Below the pieces are notes generated by a model. That model was not told where the DNA came from and searched no databases. It saw only the letters and a list, made by a program, of their open reading frames with translations. A program made the position numbers and the translations under genes. Source: Plantactinospora endophytica (GTDB lineage Bacteria; Actinomycetota; Actinomycetes; Mycobacteriales; Micromonosporaceae). Taken from it: a DNA stretch of 64,000 nucleotides. Location of the stretch: positions 62,001 to 126,000 of the forward strand of contig NZ_BONW01000002.1 of the NCBI RefSeq assembly GCF_016862915.1. The letters are read 5' to 3'. Each line of letters starts with the position of its first letter. Within the stretch, counting starts at the first letter, position 1. This document shows, piece after piece, positions 51,429-60,852 of this stretch.

Positions 51429-52273
51429 CCCGACCCGCCGGCCGGTGCCGCAGCGTGGCCCGGCTCGTCGTCGTCCCGGCCGCGCAGCTCGTCGCGCTCG
51501 TCGGGGCGTCCCGGCTCGTCGGGCTCTTCGGAGTGGCTCGGCTCGTCGGCCTCGTCGCGCCCGTCGGCGTGGCCCGGCTCGGCGGGTAGGCCGGCGAGGT
51601 CGGCGGTCAGCCGCATCTGGTGGTCGAAGTACGCCTCGCTGTCCTCGACCACGCCCTGGGCGAGCCGGCCGAACACCTCGAAGCTGACCAGGCCGAAGAG
51701 CTGACTCCAGGCGGCCATGCACCGGACGAGTTGGTCCTCGGTGAGCGCGCCGGGGCGCGGTGCCAGCAGTCGGGCCAGGTCGACGCGTACCCGGGGTGGC
51801 ACGGGGGTGGCCTCGGGCGGGGCGAGTCGGCCGGCGGCGGCCCCGTCGACCATGATCTCGGCCAGCGCGAAGACCACCCGCTGGGCAGGTACGACCGTCT
51901 CGGACGGTGCGGCGTAACCGGGTACCGGGCTGCCGTAGAGCAGGGCGTACTCGGCGGGGTGTGCCAGGGACCAGGCCCGTACGGCATGGCTCACCCCCAG
52001 CCACCGACCGCGCAGGTCGTCCCGGGCGACCGCCGCGTCCCCGGCCTCGGCGGCGTCGCCGAGCGCCTGGTACGCCTCGATGATCAGCGCGGTGAGCAGC
52101 GCGTCCCGGCTGGGGAAGTACCGGTAGATGGCTGACGAGACCATGCCGAGATCCCGGGCGACGGCCCGGAGCGAGAGGTTGCCGCCCTCCGTTTCGAGAT
52201 GCCGCCGGGCGACCGCCTTGATCTCCTCGATGATCTCTGCGCGGACCCGGGCCCGAATGGATGGTGCGGACAT
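51407..52273 (-). CDS. TetR family regulator with acidic C-terminal tail
   Basis: A 288-residue regulator. Helix-turn-helix at about residues 8-55 (IRARVRAEIIEEIKAVARRHLETEGGNLSLRAVARDLGMVSSAIYRYFPSRDALLTALI), a TetR_C_13-like ligand domain (about 85-235), and a disordered acidic/Arg tail of about 50 residues (repeats of DE, EEPDEPGR). The start ATG 52273 is preceded by CAGGGT at 6 nt; a start at 52324 would add 17 residues. It is divergent from an NAD-dependent epimerase gene whose upstream region carries four GAGCNNTGCTC sites, probably its operators. Its 3' end overlaps the convergent FNR gene by 22 bp. Confidence 0.9.
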   Translation of the reverse strand: MSAPSIRARVRAEIIEEIKAVARRHLETEGGNLSLRAVARDLGMVSSAIYRYFPSRDALLTALIIEAYQALGDAAEAGDAAVARDDLRGRWLGVSHAVRAWSLAHPAEYALLYGSPVPGYAAPSETVVPAQRVVFALAEIMVDGAAAGRLAPPEATPVPPRVRVDLARLLAPRPGALTEDQLVRCMAAWSQLFGLVSFEVFGRLAQGVVEDSEAYFDHQMRLTADLAGLPAEPGHADGRDEADEPSHSEEPDEPGRPDERDELRGRDDDEPGHAAAPAGGSGQPASEE

Positions 52274-52355
52274 GCCGTCACCCTGCCACACCCGGAACCC
52301 GGCCGAGAGCGACCGTTCCGGCACGGAAACGGTCCGACGCGCCGGTGGCCGACGT

Positions 52356-52366
52356 GAGCACTGCTC
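52356..52366. promoter_or_regulatory. TetR operator candidate 1
   Basis: GAGCACTGCTC, first of four GAGCNNTGCTC sites between the divergent TetR and epimerase genes. Confidence 0.6.
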
Positions 52367-52375
52367 TCAGAGCGT

Positions 52376-52386
52376 GAGCAGTGCTC
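52376..52386. promoter_or_regulatory. TetR operator candidate 2
   Basis: GAGCAGTGCTC, centred 20 bp (two helical turns) from site 1. Confidence 0.6.
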
Positions 52387-52394
52387 AGAATACG

Positions 52395-52405
52395 GAGCTG
52401 TGCTC
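52395..52405. promoter_or_regulatory. TetR operator candidate 3
   Basis: GAGCTGTGCTC, centred 19 bp from site 2. Confidence 0.5.
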
Positions 52406-52450
52406 TTGACGCCGGTGCTGTTCGTCGCGCAAGGTGGGAAGGCATGGCGA

Positions 52451-52461
52451 GAGCGGTGCTC
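52451..52461. promoter_or_regulatory. TetR operator candidate 4
   Basis: GAGCGGTGCTC with flanks extending to GAGAGC...GCTCTC, 34 nt before the epimerase start codon. Confidence 0.5.
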
Positions 52462-52494
52462 TCGGTTCGGAGAGTTGATCTGAAGGGTGGGCGG

Positions 52495-53427
52495 ATGGCA
52501 CTCCAGGTGGTCGTCGGCGCGGGACCTGTCGGGCAAGGGCTCGCCCGGCTGCTCGCCGAGCGAGGTGAGCGGGTCCGACTGGTCAGTCGGCGAGGTGCCG
52601 GGCCGGAGCATCCCGGGATCGAGCGGATCGGCGCCGATGCCGGTAACCAGGAGCGGCTGGCCGGGCTGGCGGAGGGCGCGGTGGCGCTCTACAACTGCGT
52701 CAACCCGCCCTACCACCGCTGGCCGACCGACTGGCCGCCGATCGCCGCCGCGCTGCTGGCCGTGGCGGAGCGCACCGAGGCCGTGCTGGCCACCACCGGC
52801 AACCTCTACGGGTACGGCCCCGTCCTCGGGCCGATCACCGAGGCCGCGCCGCTGCGCCCGTACGGGCACAAGGGCGAGGTCAGGGCCCGGATGTGGCAGG
52901 ACGCGTTGGCCGCGCACGAGGCGGGGCGGGTTCGGGTCACCGAGGTACGCGGCTCCGACTACCTCGGCGCGGGCGCACAGACCCTGGTCACCCGACTGGT
53001 GGTGCCGAAGGTGCTGGCCGGCAGGCCGGCGTACGTGCCGGCCGACCTGGACGCCCCGCACAGTTGGACGTACGTCGGCGACGTGGCCCGTACCCTGGTC
53101 GCCGTTGCGGCGGACGAGCGGGCCTGGGGACGGCCGTGGCACGTACCCAGTCAGCCGCCGGTGTCGATCCGGGCGCTCGCCGCCCGGCTGGCCGAACTGG
53201 CCGGCGCCCCGGCGCCCCGGCTCGGCACGATGCCGCCCGCGCTGCTCTGGCTCGGCGGGGTCTTCGACCCGACGGTGCGTGAGCTGCGGGAGACGGCGTA
53301 CCAGTTCCGTCGGCCGTTCGTGCTGGACTCGTCCGCGGCCACCGCGACCTTCGGCATCGAGCCCACCGGGCTGGACACCGCGCTGCGGGAGACCGCCGGG
53401 CTCGCAGCCCCGGCGGCGCCCCGCTGA
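52495..53427 (+). CDS. NAD(P)-dependent epimerase/dehydratase-like protein (extended SDR)
   Basis: A 310-residue protein with an N-terminal Rossmann start VVVGAGPVGQGLARLLAERGERVRLVSRRG; ATTGNLYGYGP (Tyr-containing active-site strand, atypical YxxxK) and VRGSDYLGAGAQTLVTR follow, and a C-terminal substrate lid with DLDAPHSWTYVGDVARTLV. The glycine motif GAGPVG and the absence of a clear YxxxK suggest an atypical SDR, perhaps not an epimerase. The ATG at 52495 has GGGTGGGCGG upstream. It is probably repressed by the divergent TetR through the GAGCNNTGCTC sites. Confidence 0.87.
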   Translation: MALQVVVGAGPVGQGLARLLAERGERVRLVSRRGAGPEHPGIERIGADAGNQERLAGLAEGAVALYNCVNPPYHRWPTDWPPIAAALLAVAERTEAVLATTGNLYGYGPVLGPITEAAPLRPYGHKGEVRARMWQDALAAHEAGRVRVTEVRGSDYLGAGAQTLVTRLVVPKVLAGRPAYVPADLDAPHSWTYVGDVARTLVAVAADERAWGRPWHVPSQPPVSIRALAARLAELAGAPAPRLGTMPPALLWLGGVFDPTVRELRETAYQFRRPFVLDSSAATATFGIEPTGLDTALRETAGLAAPAAPR

Positions 53428-53449
53428 ACGCAGGCCACGAGCGGGCCGG

Positions 53450-54481
53450 CTACTCCTGCTCGGCCAGCGGCCGGCCGTCGAAGTCGACCGCCGAATAGAG
53501 TGCCAGCTTCTCCAGCCGGTGGTACGAGTCGATCACCCGGATCGTCCCGCTCTTGGACCGCATCACGATCGACTGGGTGTACGCCCCACCGGCCCGGTAG
53601 CGCACCCCGCGTAGCAGGTCGCCGGAGGTGATCCCGGTGGCCACGAAGAAGGCGTTGTCGCCGGTCACCAGGTCGTCGGTGCCGAGTACCCGATCGAGGT
53701 CGTGCCCGGCGGCCAGCGCCTTCTCCCGCTCCTCGTCGTCACGCGGCCAGAGCTTGGCCTGCATCGCCCCGCCCATGCACTTCAGCGCGCAGGCGGCGGT
53801 GATGCCCTCCGGGGTACCGCCGATCCCCATCAGCACGTCGACGCCGGACTCGCCCCGGGCGGCGGCGATGGCCCCGGCGATGTCGCCGTCGGAGATGAAC
53901 GCGATGCCGGCGCCGGCCCGGCGGATCTGCTGCACCAGCTCCCTGTGCCGGGGCCGGTCGAGTACGCAGACCGTGACGTCGGAGACCTCCGAGCCCTTGA
54001 CCTTGGCGATCCGACGCAGGTTCTCCGCCACCCCGGCGTTGATGTCGACGACGTCCGCGTAGACCGGGCCGACCGCCAGCTTCTCCATGTAGAAGACGGC
54101 GCTCGGGTCGAACATGGCGCCGCGCTCGGCCACCGCCAGCACTGCCAGGGCGTTCGGCATCCCCTTGCTCATCAGCGTGGTCCCGTCGATCGGGTCCACC
54201 GCGACGTCGACCTCCGGCCCGCTGCCGTCGCCGACCTGCTCGCCGTTGAACAGCATCGGGGCGTTGTCCTTCTCGCCCTCGCCGATCACCACGACGCCGC
54301 GCATCGGGATCGAGTTGATCAGCTTGCGCATCGCGTCGACGGCCGCGCCGTCGCCGCCCTCCTTGTCGCCCCGGCCGACCCATCGGCCGGCGGCCATCGC
54401 CGCCGCCTCGGTCACCCGGACGAGGTCGAGGGCCAGGTTACGGTCCAGATTCTGCGGTACCCGGGTCCTGGTGTTGGTCAT
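53450..54481 (-). CDS. glpX: Class II fructose-1,6-bisphosphatase
   Basis: A 343-residue GlpX enzyme. [52 protein letters not shown] and [23 protein letters not shown] hold the lithium-sensitive phosphatase metal ligands (Glu, Asp-x-Ile-Asp-Gly-Thr). It removes the 1-phosphate from fructose-1,6-bisphosphate in gluconeogenesis and is the essential FBPase of Actinobacteria. ATG 54481 has GAGGAGG upstream; 13 extra residues from 54520 are unlikely. Divergent from the DUF4245 gene, as for M. tuberculosis Rv1099c/Rv1100. Confidence 0.96.
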   Translation of the reverse strand: MTNTRTRVPQNLDRNLALDLVRVTEAAAMAAGRWVGRGDKEGGDGAAVDAMRKLINSIPMRGVVVIGEGEKDNAPMLFNGEQVGDGSGPEVDVAVDPIDGTTLMSKGMPNALAVLAVAERGAMFDPSAVFYMEKLAVGPVYADVVDINAGVAENLRRIAKVKGSEVSDVTVCVLDRPRHRELVQQIRRAGAGIAFISDGDIAGAIAAARGESGVDVLMGIGGTPEGITAACALKCMGGAMQAKLWPRDDEEREKALAAGHDLDRVLGTDDLVTGDNAFFVATGITSGDLLRGVRYRAGGAYTQSIVMRSKSGTIRVIDSYHRLEKLALYSAVDFDGRPLAEQE

Positions 54482-54725
54482 GTCGGCTCCTCCTCGCGGC
54501 ACTGCGGGGTGGCCCGGCACAGGCGTGGCGCGCCGCCGCCGGCCTTGTCAGGAATCCTGACACGCTGGTCAACTTAACGCCGGTTCGGGGGGCGGGTGGT
54601 CCGGATCCCGGTAACCGGTCGGCTGTCCGGGTCCACGTCCCGGCCCGCCGCTCGACGGGTGACCGGGCCGACGGGCGGCGCTGCCGCTGGCGAGCGTCCA
54701 CCGGCGGGGCTGTCAAGATAGAGAG

Positions 54726-55436
54726 GTGAACTCCGCCCAGCCCGCCGACCGTACGCCGGACGACCAGCCCCCGGCTCAGCCAGGGACGCTTCCGGCCGAG
54801 CCTGCGGCGCTTCCGGCCGAGCCCGGGATCGCCGCCGCCCCGCTTCCGGCCCAGCCCGCGACGGCCGTCGCCGCCCCGCCCGAGGGTGCTGGGGCCGGCG
54901 ACGAGCAGGTGGTGCCGGCCGCGATGCGGTCGCAGCGGTCGACCAAGGACATCGTGATCTCGCTGCTGGTGCTGCTGGTCCCGATCGCCCTCGTGATCGG
55001 CTTCGCCCGGGTCTTCCTCGGTGCCGACCAGCCGGTGGTAATCGACCCGGCGCCGGTGTTGCAGGAGGCCAGGGCCGCGAACGCCTTCCCGGTCAGCGAG
55101 CCGACCGGCCTGGGCGACGGCTGGCGGACCGTGCTGGCCGAGTTCCGGCGGGAGGCCGGCGGGGCGACCCTGCGAATCGGGTACATCGCCCCGGACGGCG
55201 GGGGTGTGCAGATGGTGCAGAGCAGTCTGCCCGCCGACGGGCTGCTGCGCAGCGAGCTGACCCGCGACGGGCGGCCACTGGGAGGCACGGTCGAGGTGGG
55301 CGGGCGCAGTTGGCAGCGCTACACGGCCCGCCCGGACGAGTCGGCTCTGGTGCTGGTGGAGCCCGGTCGGACCGTACTGGTGGTCGGCCAGGCACCGGAG
55401 AGTGAGCTTCAGCAGATGGTCGCTTCCCTGCGGTAG
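54726..55436 (+). CDS. DUF4245 membrane-anchored protein
   Basis: A 236-residue protein. A disordered Pro/Ala-rich start (1-70, repeats of LPAEP) leads to KDIVISLLVLLVPIALVIGFARVFLG, one membrane helix (about 77-98), and an outer domain (about 105-236) containing VVIDPAPVLQEARAANAFPVSEPTGLGDGWR and a C-terminal PGRTVLVVGQAPESELQQMVASL, the DUF4245 pattern. Start GTG 54726 has CAAGAT 6 nt upstream and GAGAGG adjacent. Its neighbour glpX is the same as in M. tuberculosis (Rv1100), where the function is unknown. Confidence 0.9.
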   Translation: MNSAQPADRTPDDQPPAQPGTLPAEPAALPAEPGIAAAPLPAQPATAVAAPPEGAGAGDEQVVPAAMRSQRSTKDIVISLLVLLVPIALVIGFARVFLGADQPVVIDPAPVLQEARAANAFPVSEPTGLGDGWRTVLAEFRREAGGATLRIGYIAPDGGGVQMVQSSLPADGLLRSELTRDGRPLGGTVEVGGRSWQRYTARPDESALVLVEPGRTVLVVGQAPESELQQMVASLR

Positions 55437-55516
55437 TTGTCGCCCGCCGGTACGCTGCGTGTCTGCGTATCACGGTGGGCACACGCTCACCGGGCACACT
55501 CTGGGGAGGAACGACC

Positions 55517-56323
55517 GTGACATTCCGACGGTGGGGCGTTGCCACGCTCGCTGCGGCGGCCCTGTTCGTGCCGGCTCTGACGGGCTGCGCGGGCGCGGGC
55601 ACCGAGCCGGGCACGTCCGGTACCGACGCGGGAGCGGTTCCGACGGACGCCAAGGAGGCGCTGCTCGCGTCGACCAAGGAGATCACCAAGGGTAACTTCA
55701 AGTTCACCATGAAGGGTGCGGACCTGGACGGTGCGGGCTTTGTGCACCTGCCGAGCAAAAGCGCCCAGATGAACATGAAGGCCGGTGACGGCGAGTTCTC
55801 GATGGACATGCAGATCGTCTACATCGAGCCGGAAAGCTGGGTGAAGCTGACGATCACCGGCGCCGAGGGCGTACCGGGGCTGGAGAAGCTGAACTCCGGC
55901 AAGTACCAGCACCTCGACCAGTCCAAGATCACGGGGAGCCGTGGCCTGGGCTTCGACTTCAAGGACGTCGACCCGGCCGGCAGCGAGGCGCTGACCAAGG
56001 CCATCGTCGACGTGCAGAAGACCGGCGAGGGCGCGTACACCGGGACGATCGACCTGACCAAGGCGACCGGCGCCGGCATGGTCGACGAGGACGCGGTCAA
56101 GCTGCTCGGCGCCGAGGCGGCCAAGCTGCCGTTCGAGGCCACGCTCGACGGGCAGGGCCGGCTCACCGCGATGACCATCAAGCTGCCGGCGGTCGGCGGC
56201 GGCAAGGCGCAGGAGTTGACCGTCGGCTACTCCGACTACGGCGCGGCGAGCCCGGCCAAGGCGCCGCCGGCAGCCGAGGTGGTGGAGGCGTCGCCGGAGA
56301 CGTACGACCTGTTCAACAAGTGA
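55517..56323 (+). CDS. Secreted lipoprotein, LppX/LprAFG-like
   Basis: A 268-residue lipoprotein. The signal peptide (1-25) ends in the lipobox ALTGC with the lipidated Cys, after basic FRRW. The mature part is acidic and Ala/Lys rich, with KEALLASTKEITKGNFKFTMKGADLDGAGFVHLPSKSAQMNMK and a beta-rich body, resembling LppX_LprAFG-type lipid-binding lipoproteins; this is a structural guess, since no single motif fixes it. The start is GTG 55517 with GGGGAGGAAC upstream; 14 earlier codons to 55475 lack a ribosome site. Convergent with xseB. Confidence 0.82.
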   Translation: MTFRRWGVATLAAAALFVPALTGCAGAGTEPGTSGTDAGAVPTDAKEALLASTKEITKGNFKFTMKGADLDGAGFVHLPSKSAQMNMKAGDGEFSMDMQIVYIEPESWVKLTITGAEGVPGLEKLNSGKYQHLDQSKITGSRGLGFDFKDVDPAGSEALTKAIVDVQKTGEGAYTGTIDLTKATGAGMVDEDAVKLLGAEAAKLPFEATLDGQGRLTAMTIKLPAVGGGKAQELTVGYSDYGAASPAKAPPAAEVVEASPETYDLFNK

Positions 56324-56333
56324 GTACCCGGGT

Positions 56334-56362
56334 CGGGTGGATGGCTCCGGCCACTCCACCCG
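56334..56362. terminator. Terminator between lipoprotein gene and xseB
   Basis: CGGGTGGA+TGG (56334-56344), loop CTCCGG, CCA + bulged C + TCCACCCG (56351-56362). It lies between convergent genes. Confidence 0.65.
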
Positions 56363-56445
56363 GCCCGTCGGCTCGATGCGACAGCCGCGTCAGCCCGGGG
56401 GTGCGGCACGTACCGGTTCCGGGCAGACGCGGTGGCGGGGACGGG

Positions 56446-56682
56446 TCAGTTCTGGGCGGTTTCCCGGGCCTGCCGGACGGTGTCGATCCGTTGCCGGGCA
56501 CCGTCGAGCCAACCCTGGCAGATCTCGGCCAGCCGCTCGCCCCGCTCCCAGAGCGCCAGCGACTCCTCCAGCGAGGTGCCGCCGGCCTCCAGCCGTTCGA
56601 CCACCGAGGCCAGCTCGGCCCGGGCCTGCTCGTAACTGAGCCCGTCGCCCGGACCGCTCACGCGTTCTGCCTTATCAGTCAT
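56446..56682 (-). CDS. xseB: Exodeoxyribonuclease VII small subunit
   Basis: A 78-residue helical protein. LSYEQARAELASVVERLEAGGTSLEESLALWERGERLAEICQGWLDGARQRI is the whole XseB family core. It assembles with XseA, several small subunits per large one, to cut single-stranded DNA. It follows xseA after 62 nt on the same strand. Confidence 0.95.
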   Translation of the reverse strand: MTDKAERVSGPGDGLSYEQARAELASVVERLEAGGTSLEESLALWERGERLAEICQGWLDGARQRIDTVRQARETAQN

Positions 56683-56744
56683 GGTGGTCCCATCTCAGCA
56701 CACCGCCGCCGGCCGCCGACCCGCGCACACACCCCCGGCGACGG

Positions 56745-57989
56745 CTACGGCTCGACGACCGCGCCCAGTTCGCCTTCGACGACAGCGCCCAGTTCGCCCT
56801 CGGCGAGGCGTACCCGCAGCGGGTCGCCGGCCGTGACGTCGTCGGGTGCCCGTACGACGTGGCCGTCGGCGCGCTGCACGATCGCGTACCCACGGTGCAG
56901 GGTGGCGGCCGGGGAGAGCGCCCGGAGCCGGGCCACGGTGTGCCGCAGTTCACCGGTCGCGGTGCCGAGCCGGTGTTCCACGCACCGGACGGCCCGGTCC
57001 CGCAGTGCCGTCACGTCGGCGGCCCGCTGGTCGAGGAGTACCTCCGGACGGGCGAGCGAGGGCCGGGAGCGCCACGCGTCGAGCCGGTGCGTCTCCCGGT
57101 CGACGAGTCCGATCATCGCCCGGTCGAGCCGGTCCCGGGCCAGCCGGATCAGTCGGGTCTCCTCGCCCAGGTCCGGCACGATCCGCTTGGCGGCGTCGGT
57201 CGGGGTGGAGGCGCGCAGGTCGGCGACGTAGTCGACCAGTGGGGTGTCGGTTTCGTGGCCGATCGCGCTGACCACCGGGGTACGGCAGCCGAAGACCGCC
57301 CGGCACAGCGCCTCGTCGGAGAAGGGGAGCAGGTCCTCGACCCCGCCCCCGCCCCGGGCCAGCACGATCACCTCGATGCTCGGGTCGGCGTCCAGCACCT
57401 TGAGCGCGTCGACGATCTGCGGTACGGCGGTCGGCCCCTGCACCGCCACGTTGACGGTCCGGAACTGTACGGCCGGCCAGCGCCGCCGGGCGTTGGTCAA
57501 CACGTCCCGTTCGGCGGCCGAGGCCCGACCGGTGATCAACCCGATCCGGCCGGGCAGGAAGGGTGGCCGGCGTTTGCGGGACCGGTCGAAGAGCCCTTCG
57601 GCGGCGAGCAGCTTCTTCAGCTTCTCCAGCCGGGCCAGCAGTTCGCCCAGCCCGACCTGCCGGATCTCGTCGGCGCGCAGGCTCAACGTCCCCCGGGCGG
57701 CATAGAACTCGGGTTTGGCGTGCAGCAGCACCCTGGCCCCCTCGGCCAGTTCCGGCGCACCGGCGTCGAGTACGTCCCGGTTGGTGGTGACGGTGAGGCT
57801 GAGGTCGGCCGACGGGTCGCGCAGGGTCAGGAAGACGGTTGCCGCACCGGGGCGCCGGCTGAGCTGGGCCACCTGGCCGTCCACCCAGACCCAGCCAAGC
57901 TTGCCGATCCAGGCGCTCAGTTTCTGGCTGACCACCCGGACCGGCCACGGCTCTTCGGGGGTACTGCGCGGGATGCCGGCCTCGGTCAT
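56745..57989 (-). CDS. xseA: Exodeoxyribonuclease VII large subunit
   Basis: A 414-residue nuclease subunit. The OB-fold start [38 protein letters not shown] binds DNA; the catalytic core has [52 protein letters not shown] and [28 protein letters not shown], with the His/Asp residues typical of ExoVII. A coiled-coil C-terminus ends with an alpha-beta cap. Start ATG 57989 is 6 nt after TAGGCT. It makes an ssDNA exonuclease with XseB. In M. tuberculosis the same order xseB-xseA-ispH region occurs (Rv1107c, Rv1108c, Rv1110). Confidence 0.95.
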   Translation of the reverse strand: MTEAGIPRSTPEEPWPVRVVSQKLSAWIGKLGWVWVDGQVAQLSRRPGAATVFLTLRDPSADLSLTVTTNRDVLDAGAPELAEGARVLLHAKPEFYAARGTLSLRADEIRQVGLGELLARLEKLKKLLAAEGLFDRSRKRRPPFLPGRIGLITGRASAAERDVLTNARRRWPAVQFRTVNVAVQGPTAVPQIVDALKVLDADPSIEVIVLARGGGGVEDLLPFSDEALCRAVFGCRTPVVSAIGHETDTPLVDYVADLRASTPTDAAKRIVPDLGEETRLIRLARDRLDRAMIGLVDRETHRLDAWRSRPSLARPEVLLDQRAADVTALRDRAVRCVEHRLGTATGELRHTVARLRALSPAATLHRGYAIVQRADGHVVRAPDDVTAGDPLRVRLAEGELGAVVEGELGAVVEP

Positions 57990-57995
57990 CCGGTC

Positions 57996-58001
57996 AGCCT
58001 A
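57996..58001 (-). promoter_or_regulatory. -10 element of leaderless promoter (xseA)
   Basis: TAGGCT on the minus strand, 6 nt before the ATG at 57989. Confidence 0.6.
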
Positions 58002-58148
58002 CGACCGTCGCCGACCGCCCCGGCGCCGCCGGTCCGGGCGCCCGACCCGGCACCGGTACCTGTCAGTCCGCCCTCGGCCGGCCCGCTCCCTGTCCTGCCC
58101 CGGACCGGGTGGCGGAACTGGCGGGCAGGCGGTACGACGGGCGGAACG

Positions 58149-58154
58149 TAGACT
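58149..58154 (+). promoter_or_regulatory. -10 element of leaderless promoter (ispH)
   Basis: TAGACT, 6 nt before GTG 58161. Confidence 0.6.
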
Positions 58155-58160
58155 GGGCGG

Positions 58161-59189
58161 GTGACCGAGGCTCAGGCGACACCTCAGACCGGTAAGCGTG
58201 TCCTGTTGGCCAAGCCCCGCGGCTACTGTGCCGGCGTCGACCGCGCCGTGCAGACCGTGGAAGAGGCCCTCAAGCTCTACGGGGCGCCGATCTACGTCCG
58301 CAAGCAGATCGTGCACAACAAGCATGTCGTCTCCACGCTGGAGCGGCAGGGTGCCATCTTCGTGGAGGAGAACGAGGAGGTGCCGGAGGGCTCGACAGTG
58401 ATCTTCTCCGCGCACGGCGTGGCGCCGGAGGTCTACGAGCAGGCGAAGTCCCGCTCGTTGAAGGCGATCGACGCGACCTGCCCGCTGGTCACCAAGGTGC
58501 ACCACGAGGCCCGCCGGTTCGCGGCGGACGATTACGACATTCTGCTCATCGGTCACGAGGGGCACGAAGAGGTGATCGGCACCTCAGGTGAGGCGCCCGC
58601 GCACATCCAGCTCGTGGACGGCCCGGACGACGCCGACAAGGTGACCGTACGGGACCCGGAGAAGGTGGTCTGGCTCTCCCAGACGACCCTGTCGGTGGAC
58701 GAGACCATGGAGACCGTCGCCCGGCTCAAGCGCCGGCTGCCGCTGCTCCAGTCGCCGCCGAGCGACGACATCTGCTACGCCACCCAGAACCGCCAGCACG
58801 TGGTAAAGGAGATCGCCGCCGAGTGTGACGTGGTGATCGTGGTCGGCTCCCGCAACTCGTCGAACTCGGTCCGGCTGGTCGAGGTGGCGGTGGACGCGGG
58901 TGCCCGCGCCGGCTACCTGGTCGACTACGCCTCCGAGATCTCCGACGAGTGGCTGGCCGGCGCCACCACCGTCGGCCTGACCTCCGGCGCGAGCGTCCCC
59001 GACGACCTGGTCATGGAGGTGCTCGACCACCTCGCCGCACGCGGCTTCGCCGACGTGTCCGAGGTGACCACGGCCGACGAGCGGCTGACCTTCTCCCTGC
59101 CGCAGGAACTTCGGCGCGACATGAAGGCCGCGGCCAAGGCGGCGGCAGAGCAGGCGGACGCGCTCGCGGCGAGCGGCGCGAACGGCTGA
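58161..59189 (+). CDS. ispH: 4-Hydroxy-3-methylbut-2-enyl diphosphate reductase
   Basis: A 342-residue [4Fe-4S] enzyme. Cluster Cys are in [13 protein letters not shown] (about residue 20), [11 protein letters not shown] (about 108) and [11 protein letters not shown] (about 206); substrate-binding Glu/His/Thr residues lie in [18 protein letters not shown] and the [10 protein letters not shown] segment. It makes IPP and DMAPP, the last step of the MEP pathway, supplying the prenyl enzymes such as uppS at 42.6 kb. Start GTG 58161 follows TAGACT by 6 nt. Divergent from xseA. Confidence 0.97.
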   Translation: MTEAQATPQTGKRVLLAKPRGYCAGVDRAVQTVEEALKLYGAPIYVRKQIVHNKHVVSTLERQGAIFVEENEEVPEGSTVIFSAHGVAPEVYEQAKSRSLKAIDATCPLVTKVHHEARRFAADDYDILLIGHEGHEEVIGTSGEAPAHIQLVDGPDDADKVTVRDPEKVVWLSQTTLSVDETMETVARLKRRLPLLQSPPSDDICYATQNRQHVVKEIAAECDVVIVVGSRNSSNSVRLVEVAVDAGARAGYLVDYASEISDEWLAGATTVGLTSGASVPDDLVMEVLDHLAARGFADVSEVTTADERLTFSLPQELRRDMKAAAKAAAEQADALAASGANG

Positions 59190-59286
59190 CCGGGGTACGG
59201 GTGCCGGCGCCGACCAGCCCGGGACGCGGAAAGGGTCAGCGCGCGGGACGCGGAACGGGCGGGGCGGCGTACACGTCGAACCTGTC

Positions 59287-59727
59287 ATGACGATGCGGTG
59301 GATGGTCGGCGCCGTGCTGGCGCTCGGGCTGGCCCTCGGCGCCTGTGCGGACTCCGGCTCGACGCCGCCGCCGAACGCATCGGAAGGAAGTCCGGTGACG
59401 CAGTCGCCCTCGCCCGACCCGACCTCGGCCGCTCCGTCCGGCCCCGCCCCGACGACTCCCGGCGGTCCGGCGACGGATCCGGCCGTCCCGACCAAGCCGC
59501 CGCGCGGCGGGGCGGCACCGAGCGGGACGACCACGCTGAGCGGGACGGTCCAGGCCGGGGTCGAGGCCAACTGCCTGCTGCTGGACGGTTACCTGCTGGT
59601 CGGCGGTCCCCGGGACGTGCTCACCGCCGGTGCCCGGGTGACGGTCGTCGGCCAGGTACGCGCCGACCTGATGACCACCTGTCAGCAGGGCACCCCGTTC
59701 CAGGTGCAGAGCGCCACCCGGAGCTAG
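59287..59727 (+). CDS. Small lipoprotein, unknown
   Basis: A 146-residue exported lipoprotein. The signal peptide MTMRWMVGAVLALGLALGACAD ends in the lipobox ALGAC. A Pro/Ser/Thr-rich disordered segment (25-75) precedes a compact C-terminal domain of about 65 residues with two Cys (EANCLLL and MTTCQQGTPF) that may form a disulfide. No family recognised. The start could be ATG 59287 or 59293. No Shine-Dalgarno is visible. Confidence 0.8.
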   Translation: MTMRWMVGAVLALGLALGACADSGSTPPPNASEGSPVTQSPSPDPTSAAPSGPAPTTPGGPATDPAVPTKPPRGGAAPSGTTTLSGTVQAGVEANCLLLDGYLLVGGPRDVLTAGARVTVVGQVRADLMTTCQQGTPFQVQSATRS

Positions 59728-59901
59728 TGCGGTGACCACGCACGTTCGCGGGTGTTGGCTCAGGCTGCGCGGGCGGCGGGTTGGCCGCCCGATCGCCCGC
59801 CCTGCGTCGGTACGCGCCCCCTTCGGACTGGTCGGGGCTACTTACGCGGTCAGACCCGAGCGTTAGCATCGCCGTCACTGTTGAAGGGGTGTGAGGGCGC
59901 C

Positions 59902-60621
59902 ATGGTCCAGGACAGCGTTACAACCTTTGTGGACAAGGACCTGCGGGGTGCGCGGTTCAACAGGTCGACGCTGGCCGGCGCGGTGATGCGCGGCGTCGAT
60001 GTGCGCGGGCTGGATATCGACGCGCCCTGGCTGGCCGACGGTGCACTCCTGGTCAACGGCGTCGACGTCGTGCCGCTCGTCGAGGCTGAACTCAACCGGC
60101 GCCTCCCGGGGCGCGAGCTGAGGCAGGCCAGGGACCCTGACGGCCTGCGTACGGCCTGGACAGCGCTCGAACAAGCCTGGGCAGTCCTGGTTACCCGAGC
60201 CCTCGCCATGCCCGAGGGCGCCGTTGACGTTTCGATCGACGGCGAGTGGTCGTTCGCACAGACGCTGCGCCACCTCGCGTTCGCCACCGATGCATGGCTC
60301 GGCAAGGCGATCCTGCGCCTGCCACAGCCCTTCCACCCGCTCGGTCAGCCGCACGTCGAGTACGAGACGGATGGCTACGACATGTCGATCCTCGCCACGG
60401 AGAAGCCGACCTTCGCCGAGGTACTCCAGGTGCGTGCCGACCGGCAGGCCATGGTCCGGGATTTCCTGGCGACCGTCACGCCGGATCTTCTTGCCGAGTC
60501 GCGGCCGAGCGCATGGTCACCTGAACACCATGTTTCCGTCCTGCGCTGCCTTCACGTGATCCTCGACGAGGAGTGGGAGCACCTGCGCTTCGCGCTGCGT
60601 GACCTTGAGGCGCAGGACTGA
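59902..60621 (+). CDS. DinB family protein with N-terminal pentapeptide-like segment
   Basis: A 239-residue protein. Residues 10-40 (KDLRGARFNRSTLAGAVMRGVDVRGLDI) read as pentapeptide repeats (A(N/D)LxG-like). The rest is a four-helix DinB-type bundle, with His in LRHLAFATDAWL and a second His in SVLRCLHVILDEEWEHLRF, the usual metal-binding His positions. DinB-fold proteins include thiol-dependent metal enzymes (bacillithiol/mycothiol S-transferases). The start ATG 59902 has GAGGG upstream; earlier in-frame codons run back to 59752. TAGCAT at 59864-59869 is a possible -10. Confidence 0.87.
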   Translation: MVQDSVTTFVDKDLRGARFNRSTLAGAVMRGVDVRGLDIDAPWLADGALLVNGVDVVPLVEAELNRRLPGRELRQARDPDGLRTAWTALEQAWAVLVTRALAMPEGAVDVSIDGEWSFAQTLRHLAFATDAWLGKAILRLPQPFHPLGQPHVEYETDGYDMSILATEKPTFAEVLQVRADRQAMVRDFLATVTPDLLAESRPSAWSPEHHVSVLRCLHVILDEEWEHLRFALRDLEAQD

Positions 60622-60852
60622 AAACCGGCCCTCGTCACGCGTCACGGCGGCGCTGCCTCTCCGGCCGACGGCATGTCGCTAAGCCATCGTTGGGTCGTGG
60701 GATTCTGTGGCGTGGACGCCGCTGGCTGGATCGAGAACTCGGGCGCGTTTCCTCAAGGCGCTCCTGAATCAGGTGCGCGCCCTTGTGTGGATCGCTGACT
60801 GAGGTGTCGATCACCAGGTGCGGATGCGGTGCCGGGGGTCTCGTCGGGCCGG

